From Shewanella algae (lineage in GTDB: Bacteria; Pseudomonadota; Gammaproteobacteria; Enterobacterales; Shewanellaceae), in NCBI RefSeq assembly GCF_009183365.2, contig NZ_CP068230.1, positions 2,633,001 through 2,697,000 of the forward strand: DNA of 64,000 bases, written 5' to 3'. The notes under the pieces were generated by a model, which saw only the letters and a program-made list of their open reading frames with translations, made no database searches and had not been told where the DNA came from. This document shows, piece by piece, positions 50,645-59,441 of the stretch; position 1 is the first letter of the stretch; the number at the start of each line of letters is the position of its first letter. The translations under genes and the position numbers were made by a program.

Positions 50645-52165
50645 ATGAGCAAAAAGAAAACACGCCAGCCACTGAGCGACGGGCCTGAATGGACTTTTGA
50701 ACTGCTGGAAACCTATGAAAAGGAAATCGCCCGGGTCGCGGAGCATTATCGTCTGGGGACCTATCCCAATCAGATAGAGGTGATCACCGCCGAGCAGATG
50801 ATGGACGCCTACGCCAGCATAGGCATGCCCATAGGGTATACTCACTGGTCCTTCGGTAAGCGTTTTATCGAAACCGAGCAGGGTTACAAGCGCGGCCAGA
50901 TGGGGCTGGCCTATGAGATAGTCATCAACTCCAACCCCTGTATCGCCTATCTGATGGAGGAAAACACCCTCACCATGCAAGCCTTGGTGATAGCTCACGC
51001 CTGCTTTGGCCACAACAGTTTCTTCAAAAACAACTACCTGTTCCGCACCTGGACAGATGCCGGCTCCATCATTGATTACCTGGTCTTTGCCAAGCAATAC
51101 ATCAGTGAATGCGAGCGTAAATATGGCATAGATGAGGTGGAAAACCTGTTGGACTCCTGCCACGCCCTGATGAATTATGGCGTCGACCGCTACAAGCGCC
51201 CAACAGAAATCTCGTTTCGTGAAGAGCAGGCTCGCCAGAAAGAGCGCGAGGCCTATCTGCAAACCCAGGTCAACGATCTCTGGCGCACCATCCCCTCACA
51301 GCAGACCAAGGAGGAAGCCAAACAACGAAAACACTTCCCGTCAGAGCCACAGGAAAACATTCTCTACTTTATCGAGAAGCACGCTCCGCTGCTGGAGCCC
51401 TGGCAACGGGAGTTGGTGCGTATCGTACGCAAGATGGGGCAGTATTTTTACCCGCAACGCCAGACCCAGGTGATGAACGAGGGCTGGGCCACCTTCTGGC
51501 ATTATACCCTGCTCAACCACCTCTATGACGAAGGTCTGGTTACCGACAGATTCATGTTGGAGTTTTTACAGAGTCACACCAATGTGGTGGCTCAGCCCCC
51601 CTACAACAGCCCTTATTACAACGGCATTAACCCCTATGCCCTGGGGTTCAATATGTTCTGCGACATTCGCCGTATCTGCGAACAGCCAACAGACGAGGAT
51701 AGATATTGGTTCCCGGATATCGCCGGCAGCGATTGGTTGAAAACGCTGCATTTCGCCATGGAAAACTTCAAGGATGAAAGCTTCATCAGCCAGTATCTTT
51801 CCCCCACCATCATCCGCAAGTTCAAGCTGTTTGGTGTGCTCGATGATGAAAGCAAAAACTATCTGTCGGTATCTGCCATTCATGATGAACAGGGATACCG
51901 GGAGATCAGGCAAATTTTGTCTTCACAATATAACCTGTCCAATAATGAACCCAATATTCAGGTTCATAATGTCATGGTCAATGGCGATCGCTCGCTGACA
52001 CTGAGGTACATCCCCAGCAAGGGCATCCCTCTGGCAGACAGTTGCCGGGAAGTACTCAAACACCTGCACCGTCTTTGGGGCTTTGATGTCACTCTGGAGC
52101 AGAAAGAAGATGATGGCGAGATAAGAGTACTGGCCTCGTGTCCGGACAGAAGCGAATTGATCTAG
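50645..52165 (+). CDS. spoVR: SpoVR family protein (YcgB-like)
   Basis: A 506-residue SpoVR family protein, named after a Bacillus cortex-synthesis gene and also found in non-sporulating bacteria. It has HACFGHNSFFKNNYLFRTWTD near residue 119-139, a Cys-His-rich region conserved in the family, and VMNEGWATFWHYT near 276. The biochemical role is unknown. As the third gene of prkA-yeaH-spoVR it probably acts with the kinase and the VWA-like protein, possibly through a shared complex, which is inference. Confidence 0.93.
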   Translation: MSKKKTRQPLSDGPEWTFELLETYEKEIARVAEHYRLGTYPNQIEVITAEQMMDAYASIGMPIGYTHWSFGKRFIETEQGYKRGQMGLAYEIVINSNPCIAYLMEENTLTMQALVIAHACFGHNSFFKNNYLFRTWTDAGSIIDYLVFAKQYISECERKYGIDEVENLLDSCHALMNYGVDRYKRPTEISFREEQARQKEREAYLQTQVNDLWRTIPSQQTKEEAKQRKHFPSEPQENILYFIEKHAPLLEPWQRELVRIVRKMGQYFYPQRQTQVMNEGWATFWHYTLLNHLYDEGLVTDRFMLEFLQSHTNVVAQPPYNSPYYNGINPYALGFNMFCDIRRICEQPTDEDRYWFPDIAGSDWLKTLHFAMENFKDESFISQYLSPTIIRKFKLFGVLDDESKNYLSVSAIHDEQGYREIRQILSSQYNLSNNEPNIQVHNVMVNGDRSLTLRYIPSKGIPLADSCREVLKHLHRLWGFDVTLEQKEDDGEIRVLASCPDRSELI

Positions 52166-52196
52166 GCAGCTTTGGTCATAGAAAGCCCTAGATAAT

Positions 52197-52227
52197 AAAA
52201 AAGACCGCTAATAGCGGTCTTTTTTAT
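52197..52227. terminator. Bidirectional terminator between spoVR and fadR
   Basis: AAAAAAGACCGCTA-ATAGCGGTCTTTTTT is a long perfect stem with A- and T-runs; the two genes converge on it. Confidence 0.92.
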
Positions 52228-52251
52228 TATGTGCCAACGGCTCATCGGCAA

Positions 52252-52971
52252 CTATTGATTGTCCTGGGCCATCTCCAGCGGCATGGCATCGCGCAGTTTC
52301 TGCCACATAATGCCACTGTCGATACCGTAAGCGCGCATCAAAGCAGGCACCTGGGTATAGTTTTTATCTTTAGCCAAGATTTCAAGCTTTTGATAGAAGG
52401 CCAGTGCCAAGGCTCTTGCTTCCTGACTGCTGAAGTAGTAGCGCCCAACTCTGGCATACAGCCCCTTGAAACCATTGAGGATCAGCACGTACAGCGGGTT
52501 ACCTGATGAAAACGCCAAGGTGTGATGCAACTGGTAATCAAATTCGGCATAGGCCTCGGCCTCATCTTCCAGCTCGTGGATTTTTGACAGCACTTCCACC
52601 GCCGTCTCAGGATTATGCCGTAGTGCGCCACGGAAGTAGATGGCACTGACATTGGTTCTGGCCGACAGCAATTGGTCAACCAATACCGGGAAACCTTCGG
52701 GATTCAGATCGGCAATGGTCTCCAAAATATTCAGGCCAGAGGTTTCCCAGAAATTATTCACCCGGGTGGGTTTGCCATGTTGAATCGTCAACCAACCGTC
52801 ACGGGCCAAACGCTGCAGCACTTCCCTGAGTGTTGTACGGGTCACACCTATCAGCTCTGATAATTCCCGCTCCGCAGGAAGTATGGAGCCGGGGGGAAAT
52901 TTATTTTCCCAGATTGAACGCACTATATATTTCTCTGCAAAACTTGCAGGTCCTTTGGCATTGATTATCAT
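52252..52971 (-). CDS. fadR: Fatty-acid metabolism regulator FadR
   Basis: FadR is a GntR-family regulator that represses beta-oxidation and activates unsaturated fatty-acid synthesis until long-chain acyl-CoA releases it. From ATG 52971 the protein has 239 residues, the same as E. coli FadR. It starts MIINAKGPASFAEKYIV and its winged helix includes PAERELSELIGVTRTTLREV near residue 30-49, with a C-terminal FCD-like ligand domain. The longer frame from 53067 adds 32 unlikely residues. It is divergent from nhaB, as in E. coli. Confidence 0.96.
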   Translation of the reverse strand: MIINAKGPASFAEKYIVRSIWENKFPPGSILPAERELSELIGVTRTTLREVLQRLARDGWLTIQHGKPTRVNNFWETSGLNILETIADLNPEGFPVLVDQLLSARTNVSAIYFRGALRHNPETAVEVLSKIHELEDEAEAYAEFDYQLHHTLAFSSGNPLYVLILNGFKGLYARVGRYYFSSQEARALALAFYQKLEILAKDKNYTQVPALMRAYGIDSGIMWQKLRDAMPLEMAQDNQ

Positions 52972-53292
52972 CAGCCCGGTTTTCCGATTGTTAGCATTAT
53001 TCTGGCCACAGATCATACCAGAGCGACGAAAAATGAAAACCACCAGATCACTGATGAAAAATCCCACCCTGCCAAGCTCTCAATAACTGCTATAAAAGTG
53101 ACCAGGTTCAAATCAGTTGTCACTGAATTTTGCGTTAGAGATCCGCTTTTTGAAATCCCTGTATACCCTAATCATTACATTGAGTTTATCTTTAGGCTAG
53201 ACTGAACTACGCAAATTTTACCGTTCGTCAACCAAAGACGTAACTACCACACTTAATAACAGATTCACTTATAACAGATTAGAGAGGAAGAC
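52972..53292. other. fadR-nhaB divergent intergenic region
   Basis: This 321-bp stretch contains no gene. A possible nhaB promoter is TTACAT (53175-53180), 17 bases, TAGACT (53198-53203). No FadR or PsrA operator was recognised. Confidence 0.5.
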
Positions 53293-54882
53293 ATGCCTGC
53301 TACACCGATTCAGGCTTTTATGAGTAACTTCTTGGGCAACTCGCCCAAGTGGTACAAGCTTGCGATACTGATTTTTCTTATCATCAACCCGATACTCTTC
53401 AGTATCAACCCCTTTGTTGCGGGCTGGTTTTTGGTCGTGCAGTTTATCTTCACTCTGGCCATGGCGCTTAAATGCTATCCTCTGCAACCCGGTGGTTTAT
53501 TGGCGATTGAGGCCGTGTTTATCGGTATGACCAGTCCCAGCCAGGTACTGCACGAGATTGAAGCCAACCTCGAAGTACTGCTGCTATTGGTATTCATGGT
53601 GGCCGGTATCTACTTTATGAAGCAGTTGCTGCTTTATGTATTTACCAAAATGATCACCAAGGTGCGTTCCAAAATGATCGTATCCCTGATGTTCTGTGTT
53701 GCCTCAGCCTTCCTGTCTGCGTTCCTCGATGCCTTGACTGTTATTGCGGTTATCATCGCTGTAGCAGTCGGTTTCTACTCCATCTATCATAAGGTCGCAT
53801 CCGGTAAAGATTTCAGCGCCGATCATGACCATACCTCTGACGGGAATGACCAGCTTAACGCCCAGGAGTTGGAAGACTTCCGGGGCTTCCTGCGTAACCT
53901 GTTGATGCACGCCGGTGTCGGTACCGCCCTCGGTGGTGTGTGCACCATGGTCGGTGAGCCGCAAAACCTGATCATCGCCGCCCAGGCTAACTGGCAGTTC
54001 TCTGAATTCGCCTTGCGGATGTCACCTGTGACTGTACCCGTATTCTTTGCCGGTATCCTCACCTGTGTCTTGGTGGAAAAATTCCGTATCTGTGGTTATG
54101 GCGCCCAACTGCCAGACGCTGTACACAAAATTCTGGTGGAATTTGCCGCCCATGAAGATGCCCACAGAACCAGCAAAGATAAGATGAAGCTGGTTATCCA
54201 GGCTCTGGTCGGTGTATGGCTGATTGTCGGTCTGGCCTTCCACCTGGCATCGGTTGGTCTTATCGGTCTTTCAGTTATCATCCTGACCACAGCCTTCAAC
54301 GGTATTACCGATGAGCACGCTCTGGGTAAAGCCTTCGAAGAAGCCCTGCCCTTTACCGCTCTGCTGGCAGTATTCTTCGCCGTGGTGGGTGTGATTATTG
54401 ACCAAGGCCTGTTTGCTCCTGTTATTCAATGGGCTCTCGGCTTTGAAGGCAATATGCAGCTGGTTATCTTCTATGTTGCCAACGGCTTGTTGTCCATGGT
54501 CAGTGATAACGTGTTTGTGGGTACCGTTTATATCAACGAGGTGAAAGCCGCGCTGATTGATGGCCAGATCACCCGCGATCAGTTTGACCTGCTTGCCGTT
54601 GCCATCAACACAGGAACCAACCTGCCATCAGTGGCTACCCCTAACGGTCAGGCGGCCTTCCTGTTCCTGCTGACTTCCGCTCTGGCTCCCCTCATTCGTC
54701 TCTCTTATGGCCGCATGGTATGGATGGCACTGCCTTACACTATCGTGTTGTCCATTGTTGGTGTACTGGCAATTGAGACAGGTTTCCTGGAGCAGATGAC
54801 CCAATACTTCTACGACTCAGGCATGATCCTGCACCACAGTGCCCAGGAAGTGCTGGGTAAAGGTGCGGCCGTAGGCCATTAG
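53293..54882 (+). CDS. nhaB: Na+/H+ antiporter NhaB
   Basis: A 529-residue inner-membrane antiporter with about 12 helices, close to E. coli NhaB (513). It exchanges external protons for internal sodium. Conserved segments include FLSAFLDALTVIAVIIAV near residue 138-155, GTALGGVCTMVGEPQNLIIA near 211-230, and VSDNVFVGTVYINEVKAAL near 401. It lies between fadR and dsbB, the same order as in E. coli, and has a terminator behind it. RBS GAGAGGAAG precedes the ATG. Confidence 0.96.
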   Translation: MPATPIQAFMSNFLGNSPKWYKLAILIFLIINPILFSINPFVAGWFLVVQFIFTLAMALKCYPLQPGGLLAIEAVFIGMTSPSQVLHEIEANLEVLLLLVFMVAGIYFMKQLLLYVFTKMITKVRSKMIVSLMFCVASAFLSAFLDALTVIAVIIAVAVGFYSIYHKVASGKDFSADHDHTSDGNDQLNAQELEDFRGFLRNLLMHAGVGTALGGVCTMVGEPQNLIIAAQANWQFSEFALRMSPVTVPVFFAGILTCVLVEKFRICGYGAQLPDAVHKILVEFAAHEDAHRTSKDKMKLVIQALVGVWLIVGLAFHLASVGLIGLSVIILTTAFNGITDEHALGKAFEEALPFTALLAVFFAVVGVIIDQGLFAPVIQWALGFEGNMQLVIFYVANGLLSMVSDNVFVGTVYINEVKAALIDGQITRDQFDLLAVAINTGTNLPSVATPNGQAAFLFLLTSALAPLIRLSYGRMVWMALPYTIVLSIVGVLAIETGFLEQMTQYFYDSGMILHHSAQEVLGKGAAVGH

Positions 54883-54919
54883 TCTATGTATTGACTGAAC
54901 CTTTTGGTTTCAGTAGAGT

Positions 54920-54952
54920 CCAAAAAACGCCCCTCTAGGGCGTTTTTTTATG
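54920..54952 (+). terminator. Terminator after nhaB
   Basis: AAAAACGCCC-CTCT-AGGGCGTTTTTTTA, a strong stem and T-run about 40 bases after the stop codon. Confidence 0.9.
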
Positions 54953-55021
54953 GGTGTCATATCCATCTGAGGAGTTACCCCACCTCGCCTTGGACTGATG
55001 GGTAATCAATGGAGAATAGTT

Positions 55022-55534
55022 TTGACAGCAATGATACGTTTCGCCCACTCCCGCATGGCCTGGGGAATTCTGGCGCTCAGCGCCCTGTCTCTGGAGCTGG
55101 CTGCGTTGTACTTTCAACATGTGATGCACCTCGAGCCTTGCGTCATGTGTATTTACCAGCGTTTGGCCGTATTGGGATTGCTGCTGGCCGGCATCATAGG
55201 CTTTCTTGCGCCGAGTGTACGTCCAGTGCGACTTGTGGCGGCCTTGCTGTGGGGGGTAAGCGCCAGTTGGGGACTGAGATTGGCCATTGAACTCAACGAT
55301 ATGCAGCAAAACCCATCGCCTTTTTCCACCTGTTCATTCCTGCCGGACTTCCCCTCCTGGATGCCACTGCATGAATGGCTGCCTTCGATATTTATGCCAA
55401 CAGGCATGTGCACCGATATTCCCTGGAGCTTTATCGGCATCACTATGTCGCAGTGGATGATTGTTGCTTTTGCCACATATCTGGTAGCACTGATGCTCTA
55501 TGTTGTACCTATTCTGAGCAAGGGCCGTAACTAG
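55022..55534 (+). CDS. dsbB: Disulfide bond formation protein DsbB
   Basis: DsbB reoxidises periplasmic DsbA and passes the electrons to quinones. It has four membrane helices, the first cysteine pair in LEPCVMCIYQR, and the second pair in FSTCSFLPDFPSW and PTGMCTDIPW. ATG 54998 is possible, but TTG 55022 lies seven bases after GGAG and gives MTAMIRFAHSR, close to the start known in other Shewanella; the protein then has 170 residues. ATG 55031 is a third option. Confidence 0.93.
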   Translation: MTAMIRFAHSRMAWGILALSALSLELAALYFQHVMHLEPCVMCIYQRLAVLGLLLAGIIGFLAPSVRPVRLVAALLWGVSASWGLRLAIELNDMQQNPSPFSTCSFLPDFPSWMPLHEWLPSIFMPTGMCTDIPWSFIGITMSQWMIVAFATYLVALMLYVVPILSKGRN

Positions 55535-55568
55535 GTATTCAATTCAAGCAAGCGGGTTTCCTATGAGC

Positions 55569-55604
55569 ATAAAAAAGCCAAACAATCGTGTTTGGCTTTT
55601 TACT
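55569..55604. terminator. Bidirectional terminator between dsbB and ycgN
   Basis: AAAAAAGCCAAACA-ATCG-TGTTTGGCTTTTTA is a long stem with A/T-runs; dsbB and ycgN converge here. Confidence 0.88.
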
Positions 55605-55622
55605 CTTGATGCCTGGATGACA

Positions 55623-56063
55623 TCAATCCAAGTCCTTCAGTGGCCAGAGTACAATATGATCTTCAAGATCGCGCACTTTACTCTCGCAAAGCGTCTTGCC
55701 CTTCACCGACATCCCTACTTCGTGCATCGCATCCTTGGAGCCGGTCAAAAGTGGGTGCCAGGAAGGCAATGGCCGCCCCAGATACCGACGCCGATAAGCA
55801 CAACTATCCGGCAGCCAGTCCAGCTCACCGATATTCGTCGCCGTCACCGCGGTGCACAGAGGCACAAATTCAAAGCGTTTTTCATAGTGAATGCAGCTGC
55901 AGTCTTTATCAGACAACAATTTGCAGGCCGCATTGGTATAGTAAAGCTCATCGGTTTCATCATCGATGAGCTTATTGAGACAGCATTTCCCACAGCCATC
56001 ACAGAGAGACTCCCACTCATCCGGAGTCATTTCGGCCAGGGTCTTGGTTAACCAGAAGGACAT
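55623..56063 (-). CDS. ycgN: YcgN family cysteine-cluster protein (UPF0260)
   Basis: A 146-residue protein with a dense set of cysteines: LCDGCGKCCLNKL near residues 20-32, NAACKLL, DKDCSCIHY near 54-62, PLCTAVT and DSCAYRRRYLGRPLP near 86-100. This matches the YcgN/UPF0260 family, which probably binds a metal or iron-sulfur centre; its function is unknown. ycgN, a lytic transglycosylase and ycgL lie in order upstream of minC, as in other gammaproteobacteria. Confidence 0.9.
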   Translation of the reverse strand: MSFWLTKTLAEMTPDEWESLCDGCGKCCLNKLIDDETDELYYTNAACKLLSDKDCSCIHYEKRFEFVPLCTAVTATNIGELDWLPDSCAYRRRYLGRPLPSWHPLLTGSKDAMHEVGMSVKGKTLCESKVRDLEDHIVLWPLKDLD

Positions 56064-56110
56064 AAATTTGTTGGTTCGTTCTTGAAAGCTTGCGTGATGG
56101 CTATTTTACA

Positions 56111-57088
56111 CTATTTCCGGGGTGGATACTTGATCCGCTCGGAAAGATAAGCCGCCGCCAAAGCGAAATAGTCTGAATTTTGCCAGCTTCGCAAGGCGCG
56201 GTAGTTCTGGTATACCAGATAGTGCCTTCCGGTGACACCATCTGGCATGATCAATGAAACTTGCATATCGGTCCGGCCAGGCAGATCGCCGCCATCGTAA
56301 CGACGAACGCCCAACTGCTGCCAATGGCTGAAACTCGCCTGATAATCCACTCCGAGTTGGCTGTTCTCTATGGACTCGGGCGCTTTGACCTGGCGTCCCC
56401 AGGTTTGGGTGTCATCCCAGCCCGTTTGCTGCAGGTAGTTGGCCACAGATGCCAAGCCATCGGCAAAGCTGTTCCAGATATCGATCTTGCCATCACCGTC
56501 GCCGTCGCTGCCGTATTGCAGATAGGCACTTGGCATCAATCCTAAAGGCCCCATGGCACCGGTACTCGAGCCCTTGAGCTCGTTAAAGTCGAGCGATTGC
56601 GACGCGAGTATTTTCAGCGCCGCAAAAAACTCATCGCGGTAAACCTCTTGTCCCTCATAGGCCAGTGATGCCGTCACGGAAAGCACAGGATAACCGCCCT
56701 GCTGATTGCCAAAATCCGACTCGAGCCCCCAAAGGGCCAGAATAAACCTGGGCTGCACCCGATATTGTTTACCAAGTTTGACCAGCAGCGGTCGATATTC
56801 TTCTGCCAGTACCCGACCCTTTACCACCATTTCCTCACTGATCGCCTTGGGGATATAGTGCTCCAGATCCTTTGGCAGTTCGGGGGCTGTCTTGTCATCA
56901 TTGGAGGCCTTTTTAAACAGTTTTATCTGGCTGAAGGCCTTATCCAATACGAGTTGATCTATCCCTTGCGTTGCTGCGTCCTGTTTTAATTTATCAAGAT
57001 ACAGCTCAAAACTGCCTTCGGTCGCTGCACAGACATTGGTCAGCGACGCGCCCAGCAGCGAAATAAACACCAGGGAAAGTCTATCCAT
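56111..57088 (-). CDS. Lytic murein transglycosylase (MltB family)
   Basis: A 325-residue exported enzyme that cleaves the MurNAc-GlcNAc bond with 1,6-anhydro product formation. The signal peptide is MDRLSLVFISLLGASLTNVCA; a Cys there is not in a clean lipobox, so lipid anchoring is uncertain. The catalytic Glu is in LWGLESDFGNQ near residue 128, and STGAMGPLGLMPSAYL near 180 and GDGDGKIDIWNSFADGLASVANYL near 200 are family GH103 features. It lies between ycgN and ycgL. Confidence 0.9.
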   Translation of the reverse strand: MDRLSLVFISLLGASLTNVCAATEGSFELYLDKLKQDAATQGIDQLVLDKAFSQIKLFKKASNDDKTAPELPKDLEHYIPKAISEEMVVKGRVLAEEYRPLLVKLGKQYRVQPRFILALWGLESDFGNQQGGYPVLSVTASLAYEGQEVYRDEFFAALKILASQSLDFNELKGSSTGAMGPLGLMPSAYLQYGSDGDGDGKIDIWNSFADGLASVANYLQQTGWDDTQTWGRQVKAPESIENSQLGVDYQASFSHWQQLGVRRYDGGDLPGRTDMQVSLIMPDGVTGRHYLVYQNYRALRSWQNSDYFALAAAYLSERIKYPPRK

Positions 57089-57103
57089 AAAACGCGTTAT
57101 TCC

Positions 57104-57391
57104 TTAAGCAGAATGATCATCCAGGCCCTTGCTGCGTCTCAGCTCCTTCAGCATATCCACCTGCGGTGGCGGCAATTGCAAATAATAGCCCTTTTCCGCC
57201 AGTTCTGCTTTGACCTTGTTGATATCGGCGATACCCAGTTGCTGCCTTTTTTGCAGCGGCAACAGCATTACCAGTTGTGGCGGCCCAAATACCTGCATCA
57301 AGGGAGCAGGTACATCATCAAACTGGCCTTTCTTGTTGACGAATAAATAGGTGTCGGCTTTTTTCAGGCTCTTATAGACAGCACAGATCAT
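57104..57391 (-). CDS. ycgL: YcgL domain protein
   Basis: A small (95-residue) conserved protein with MICAVYKSLKKADTYLFV at its start and KVKAELAEKGYYLQLPPPQVDML near the end. The start at 57391 fits the family; the longer frame from 57430 adds 13 residues. The function is unknown, although it is consistently near minCDE. It is transcribed away from minC. Confidence 0.88.
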   Translation of the reverse strand: MICAVYKSLKKADTYLFVNKKGQFDDVPAPLMQVFGPPQLVMLLPLQKRQQLGIADINKVKAELAEKGYYLQLPPPQVDMLKELRRSKGLDDHSA

Positions 57392-57513
57392 AATTGTATC
57401 AATTTCCATGGGTTCAAACTTGCCACTCATCGGGGCACACTATAACATGGACGCCTTGGAATATAACGCTGTCACGCAATCTGACTGCTCATTTTCTGGA
57501 GAATGACGCCGGG

Positions 57514-58179
57514 ATGCCAAAACCTAGTCTAGAGCTAAAGGGCTCTTCTTTTACGCTCTCTGTACTTCATATCAATACCCCAGATCTGGACGCCCTTTTC
57601 AAAGAGCTCGATGGCAAGCTCGCCCAGGCTCCCCAGTTTTTCCTCAATGCTCCACTGGTGCTCAACTTAAGTCAGGTCAACGGCACAGACATAGATCTCA
57701 AAGGGTTGCGCCAGGGACTGACCGAAAGACAACTGGTGATAGTTGGTGTGACTGCCGCCGATAAGGCACTCAATGAAGCCGCCAAGGCGCAGGGATTGGC
57801 CAGCATCAAAGCCGGGAAACAGTCGGAATTGCCACCGCCGCCCCCGAGAGTCACCAAGATAGTCAAACAAAACGTGCGCTCCGGGCAACAAATCTATGCC
57901 AAAGACGGTGATTTAATCGTTTTTGGTGCAGTAGGGAATGGCGCAGAAGTCATTGCAGATGGTAGCATTCATGTATACGGGGCACTGCGTGGTAAGGCAA
58001 TGGCGGGAGCCAGCGGCGATAAACATGCCGTGATCCTGGCCCAGTCCATGGAAGCTGAACTGGTTTCGATTGCGGGACAGTACTGGTTGACTGAAAACCT
58101 GCAGCAACACTGTACCGCCAAGAGTGGTTGTATCAGGCTCAGCGGTGAGTCATTAATCGTTGAATCGCTGCCCGGATAA
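57514..58179 (+). CDS. minC: Septum-site determining protein MinC
   Basis: MinC inhibits FtsZ ring assembly away from mid-cell. The 221-residue protein has an N-terminal FtsZ-inhibiting domain (LELKGSSFTLSVLHI near residues 5-19) and a C-terminal beta-helix that binds MinD (RSGQQIYAKDGDLIVFGAV near 119-137, GSIHVYGALRGKAMAG near 149). ATG 57514 is chosen over 57394; the extra 40 residues of the longer frame are shadow sequence. It starts the minCDE operon. Confidence 0.96.
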   Translation: MPKPSLELKGSSFTLSVLHINTPDLDALFKELDGKLAQAPQFFLNAPLVLNLSQVNGTDIDLKGLRQGLTERQLVIVGVTAADKALNEAAKAQGLASIKAGKQSELPPPPPRVTKIVKQNVRSGQQIYAKDGDLIVFGAVGNGAEVIADGSIHVYGALRGKAMAGASGDKHAVILAQSMEAELVSIAGQYWLTENLQQHCTAKSGCIRLSGESLIVESLPG

Positions 58180-58205
58180 GGCAGATGGAAAGGATAAAAT
58201 AGAAC

Positions 58206-59015
58206 ATGGCACAAATTATTGTTGTCACCTCAGGTAAAGGCGGTGTGGGCAAAACCACATCGAGCGCGGCTATCGCTACCGGCTTGGCGCTTAAAGGACA
58301 CAAGACTGTTGTTATCGATTTTGATATCGGCCTGCGTAATCTGGATTTGGTCATGGGCTGTGAGCGTCGGGTTGTTTACGACTTTGTCAATGTCATCAAC
58401 GGCGAGTCCAATCTGAACCAAACGCTGATCAAAGATAAACGCTGCGATAAACTGTTCGTTTTACCGGCTTCCCAAACCAGGGACAAAGATGCCCTGACCA
58501 AAGAAGGTGTCGGCAAGGTACTTGATGATTTGAGCAAAGACTTTGACTACATCATCTGTGACTCTCCGGCAGGTATTGAAACCGGCGCCATGATGGCACT
58601 CTATTTTGCCGATATCGCCATAGTGACAACCAACCCTGAGGTCAGCTCGGTCAGAGACTCAGACAGGATCCTTGGCATGCTGCAAAGCCGTAGCCGTCGT
58701 GCCGAGCAAGGGCTTGAGCCCATCAAGGAATATCTGCTGCTGACTCGCTACTCCCCTGCCAGAGTGAAAACCGGCGAAATGCTCAGTGTGGAGGATGTGC
58801 AGGAAATTCTCGCAATACAACTGCTCGGAGTTATTCCTGAGTCTCAGGCAGTGCTCAAGGCTTCCAACTCAGGGGTGCCGGTGATCATAGATCACGACAG
58901 CGATGCCGGACAGGCCTACGAGGACACTGTGGCTCGTCTGCTGGGTGAAGAGCTTCCGCTGCGCTTCGTCGCGGAAGAGAAGAAGGGATTCCTTAAACGA
59001 ATATTTGGTAGCTAA
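58206..59015 (+). CDS. minD: Septum-site determining ATPase MinD
   Basis: A 269-residue membrane-associated ATPase that recruits MinC and oscillates with MinE. It has the deviant Walker A SGKGGVGKTTSSA near residues 8-20, DFDIGLRNLDLVMGCERRVVYD near 38-59, CDSPAGIE near 118, and a C-terminal amphipathic membrane-binding helix (GFLKRIFG). It starts 26 bases after minC and ends 3 bases before minE. Confidence 0.98.
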   Translation: MAQIIVVTSGKGGVGKTTSSAAIATGLALKGHKTVVIDFDIGLRNLDLVMGCERRVVYDFVNVINGESNLNQTLIKDKRCDKLFVLPASQTRDKDALTKEGVGKVLDDLSKDFDYIICDSPAGIETGAMMALYFADIAIVTTNPEVSSVRDSDRILGMLQSRSRRAEQGLEPIKEYLLLTRYSPARVKTGEMLSVEDVQEILAIQLLGVIPESQAVLKASNSGVPVIIDHDSDAGQAYEDTVARLLGEELPLRFVAEEKKGFLKRIFGS

Positions 59016-59018
59016 ATT

Positions 59019-59279
59019 ATGTCATTACTCGATTATTTCAGAAGCAGCAAGAAAAGCAGCACCGCGGCAACCGCCAAGGAACGTTTGCAGATCATCGTTG
59101 CCCATCAACGCGGCGAGCGCGGGGCACCGGATTACTTTCCGCAGATGAAGCAGGAGATAATTGAAGTGATCCGCAAGTATGTGCACATCTCCGAAGAGCA
59201 GGTATCTGTGCAGCTGGATCAAAACGATGACAACCTGTCGGTACTCGAGCTCAATGTAACTCTGCCGGACCGCCCTTGA
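59019..59279 (+). CDS. minE: Cell division topological specificity factor MinE
   Basis: An 86-residue protein with the MinD-stimulating N-terminal region (SLLDYFRSSKKSSTAATAKERLQIIVAHQR) and a C-terminal dimerisation domain (MKQEIIEVIRKYV near residue 45). It drives MinD release and oscillation. Length and position match the family exactly. Confidence 0.97.
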   Translation: MSLLDYFRSSKKSSTAATAKERLQIIVAHQRGERGAPDYFPQMKQEIIEVIRKYVHISEEQVSVQLDQNDDNLSVLELNVTLPDRP

Positions 59280-59345
59280 GGCAAGCTTTTTCGGTAAGAA
59301 GCAAAGGGTATCAAGAGCATACATTTGAATTGAAGCCAAAGTATG

Positions 59346-59382
59346 AATAAAGCATCTATGTAAAATAAAGCATCTATGTAAA
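59346..59382. repeat. Tandem 18-bp repeat after minE
   Basis: AATAAAGCATCTATGTAA occurs twice in direct tandem (59346-59363 and 59364-59381). It lies between minE and the terminator shared with rnd. Confidence 0.85.
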
Positions 59383-59397
59383 GTACTGCTGCAGTCA

Positions 59398-59426
59398 CAA
59401 AAAGGCGCCCTTGGGCGCCTTTTTAC
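59398..59426. terminator. Bidirectional terminator between minE and rnd
   Basis: AAAAAGGCGCCC-TT-GGGCGCCTTTTTAC forms a strong stem with A/T-runs for both converging transcripts. Confidence 0.92.
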
Positions 59427-59441
59427 TTTTATCAACCAGGT

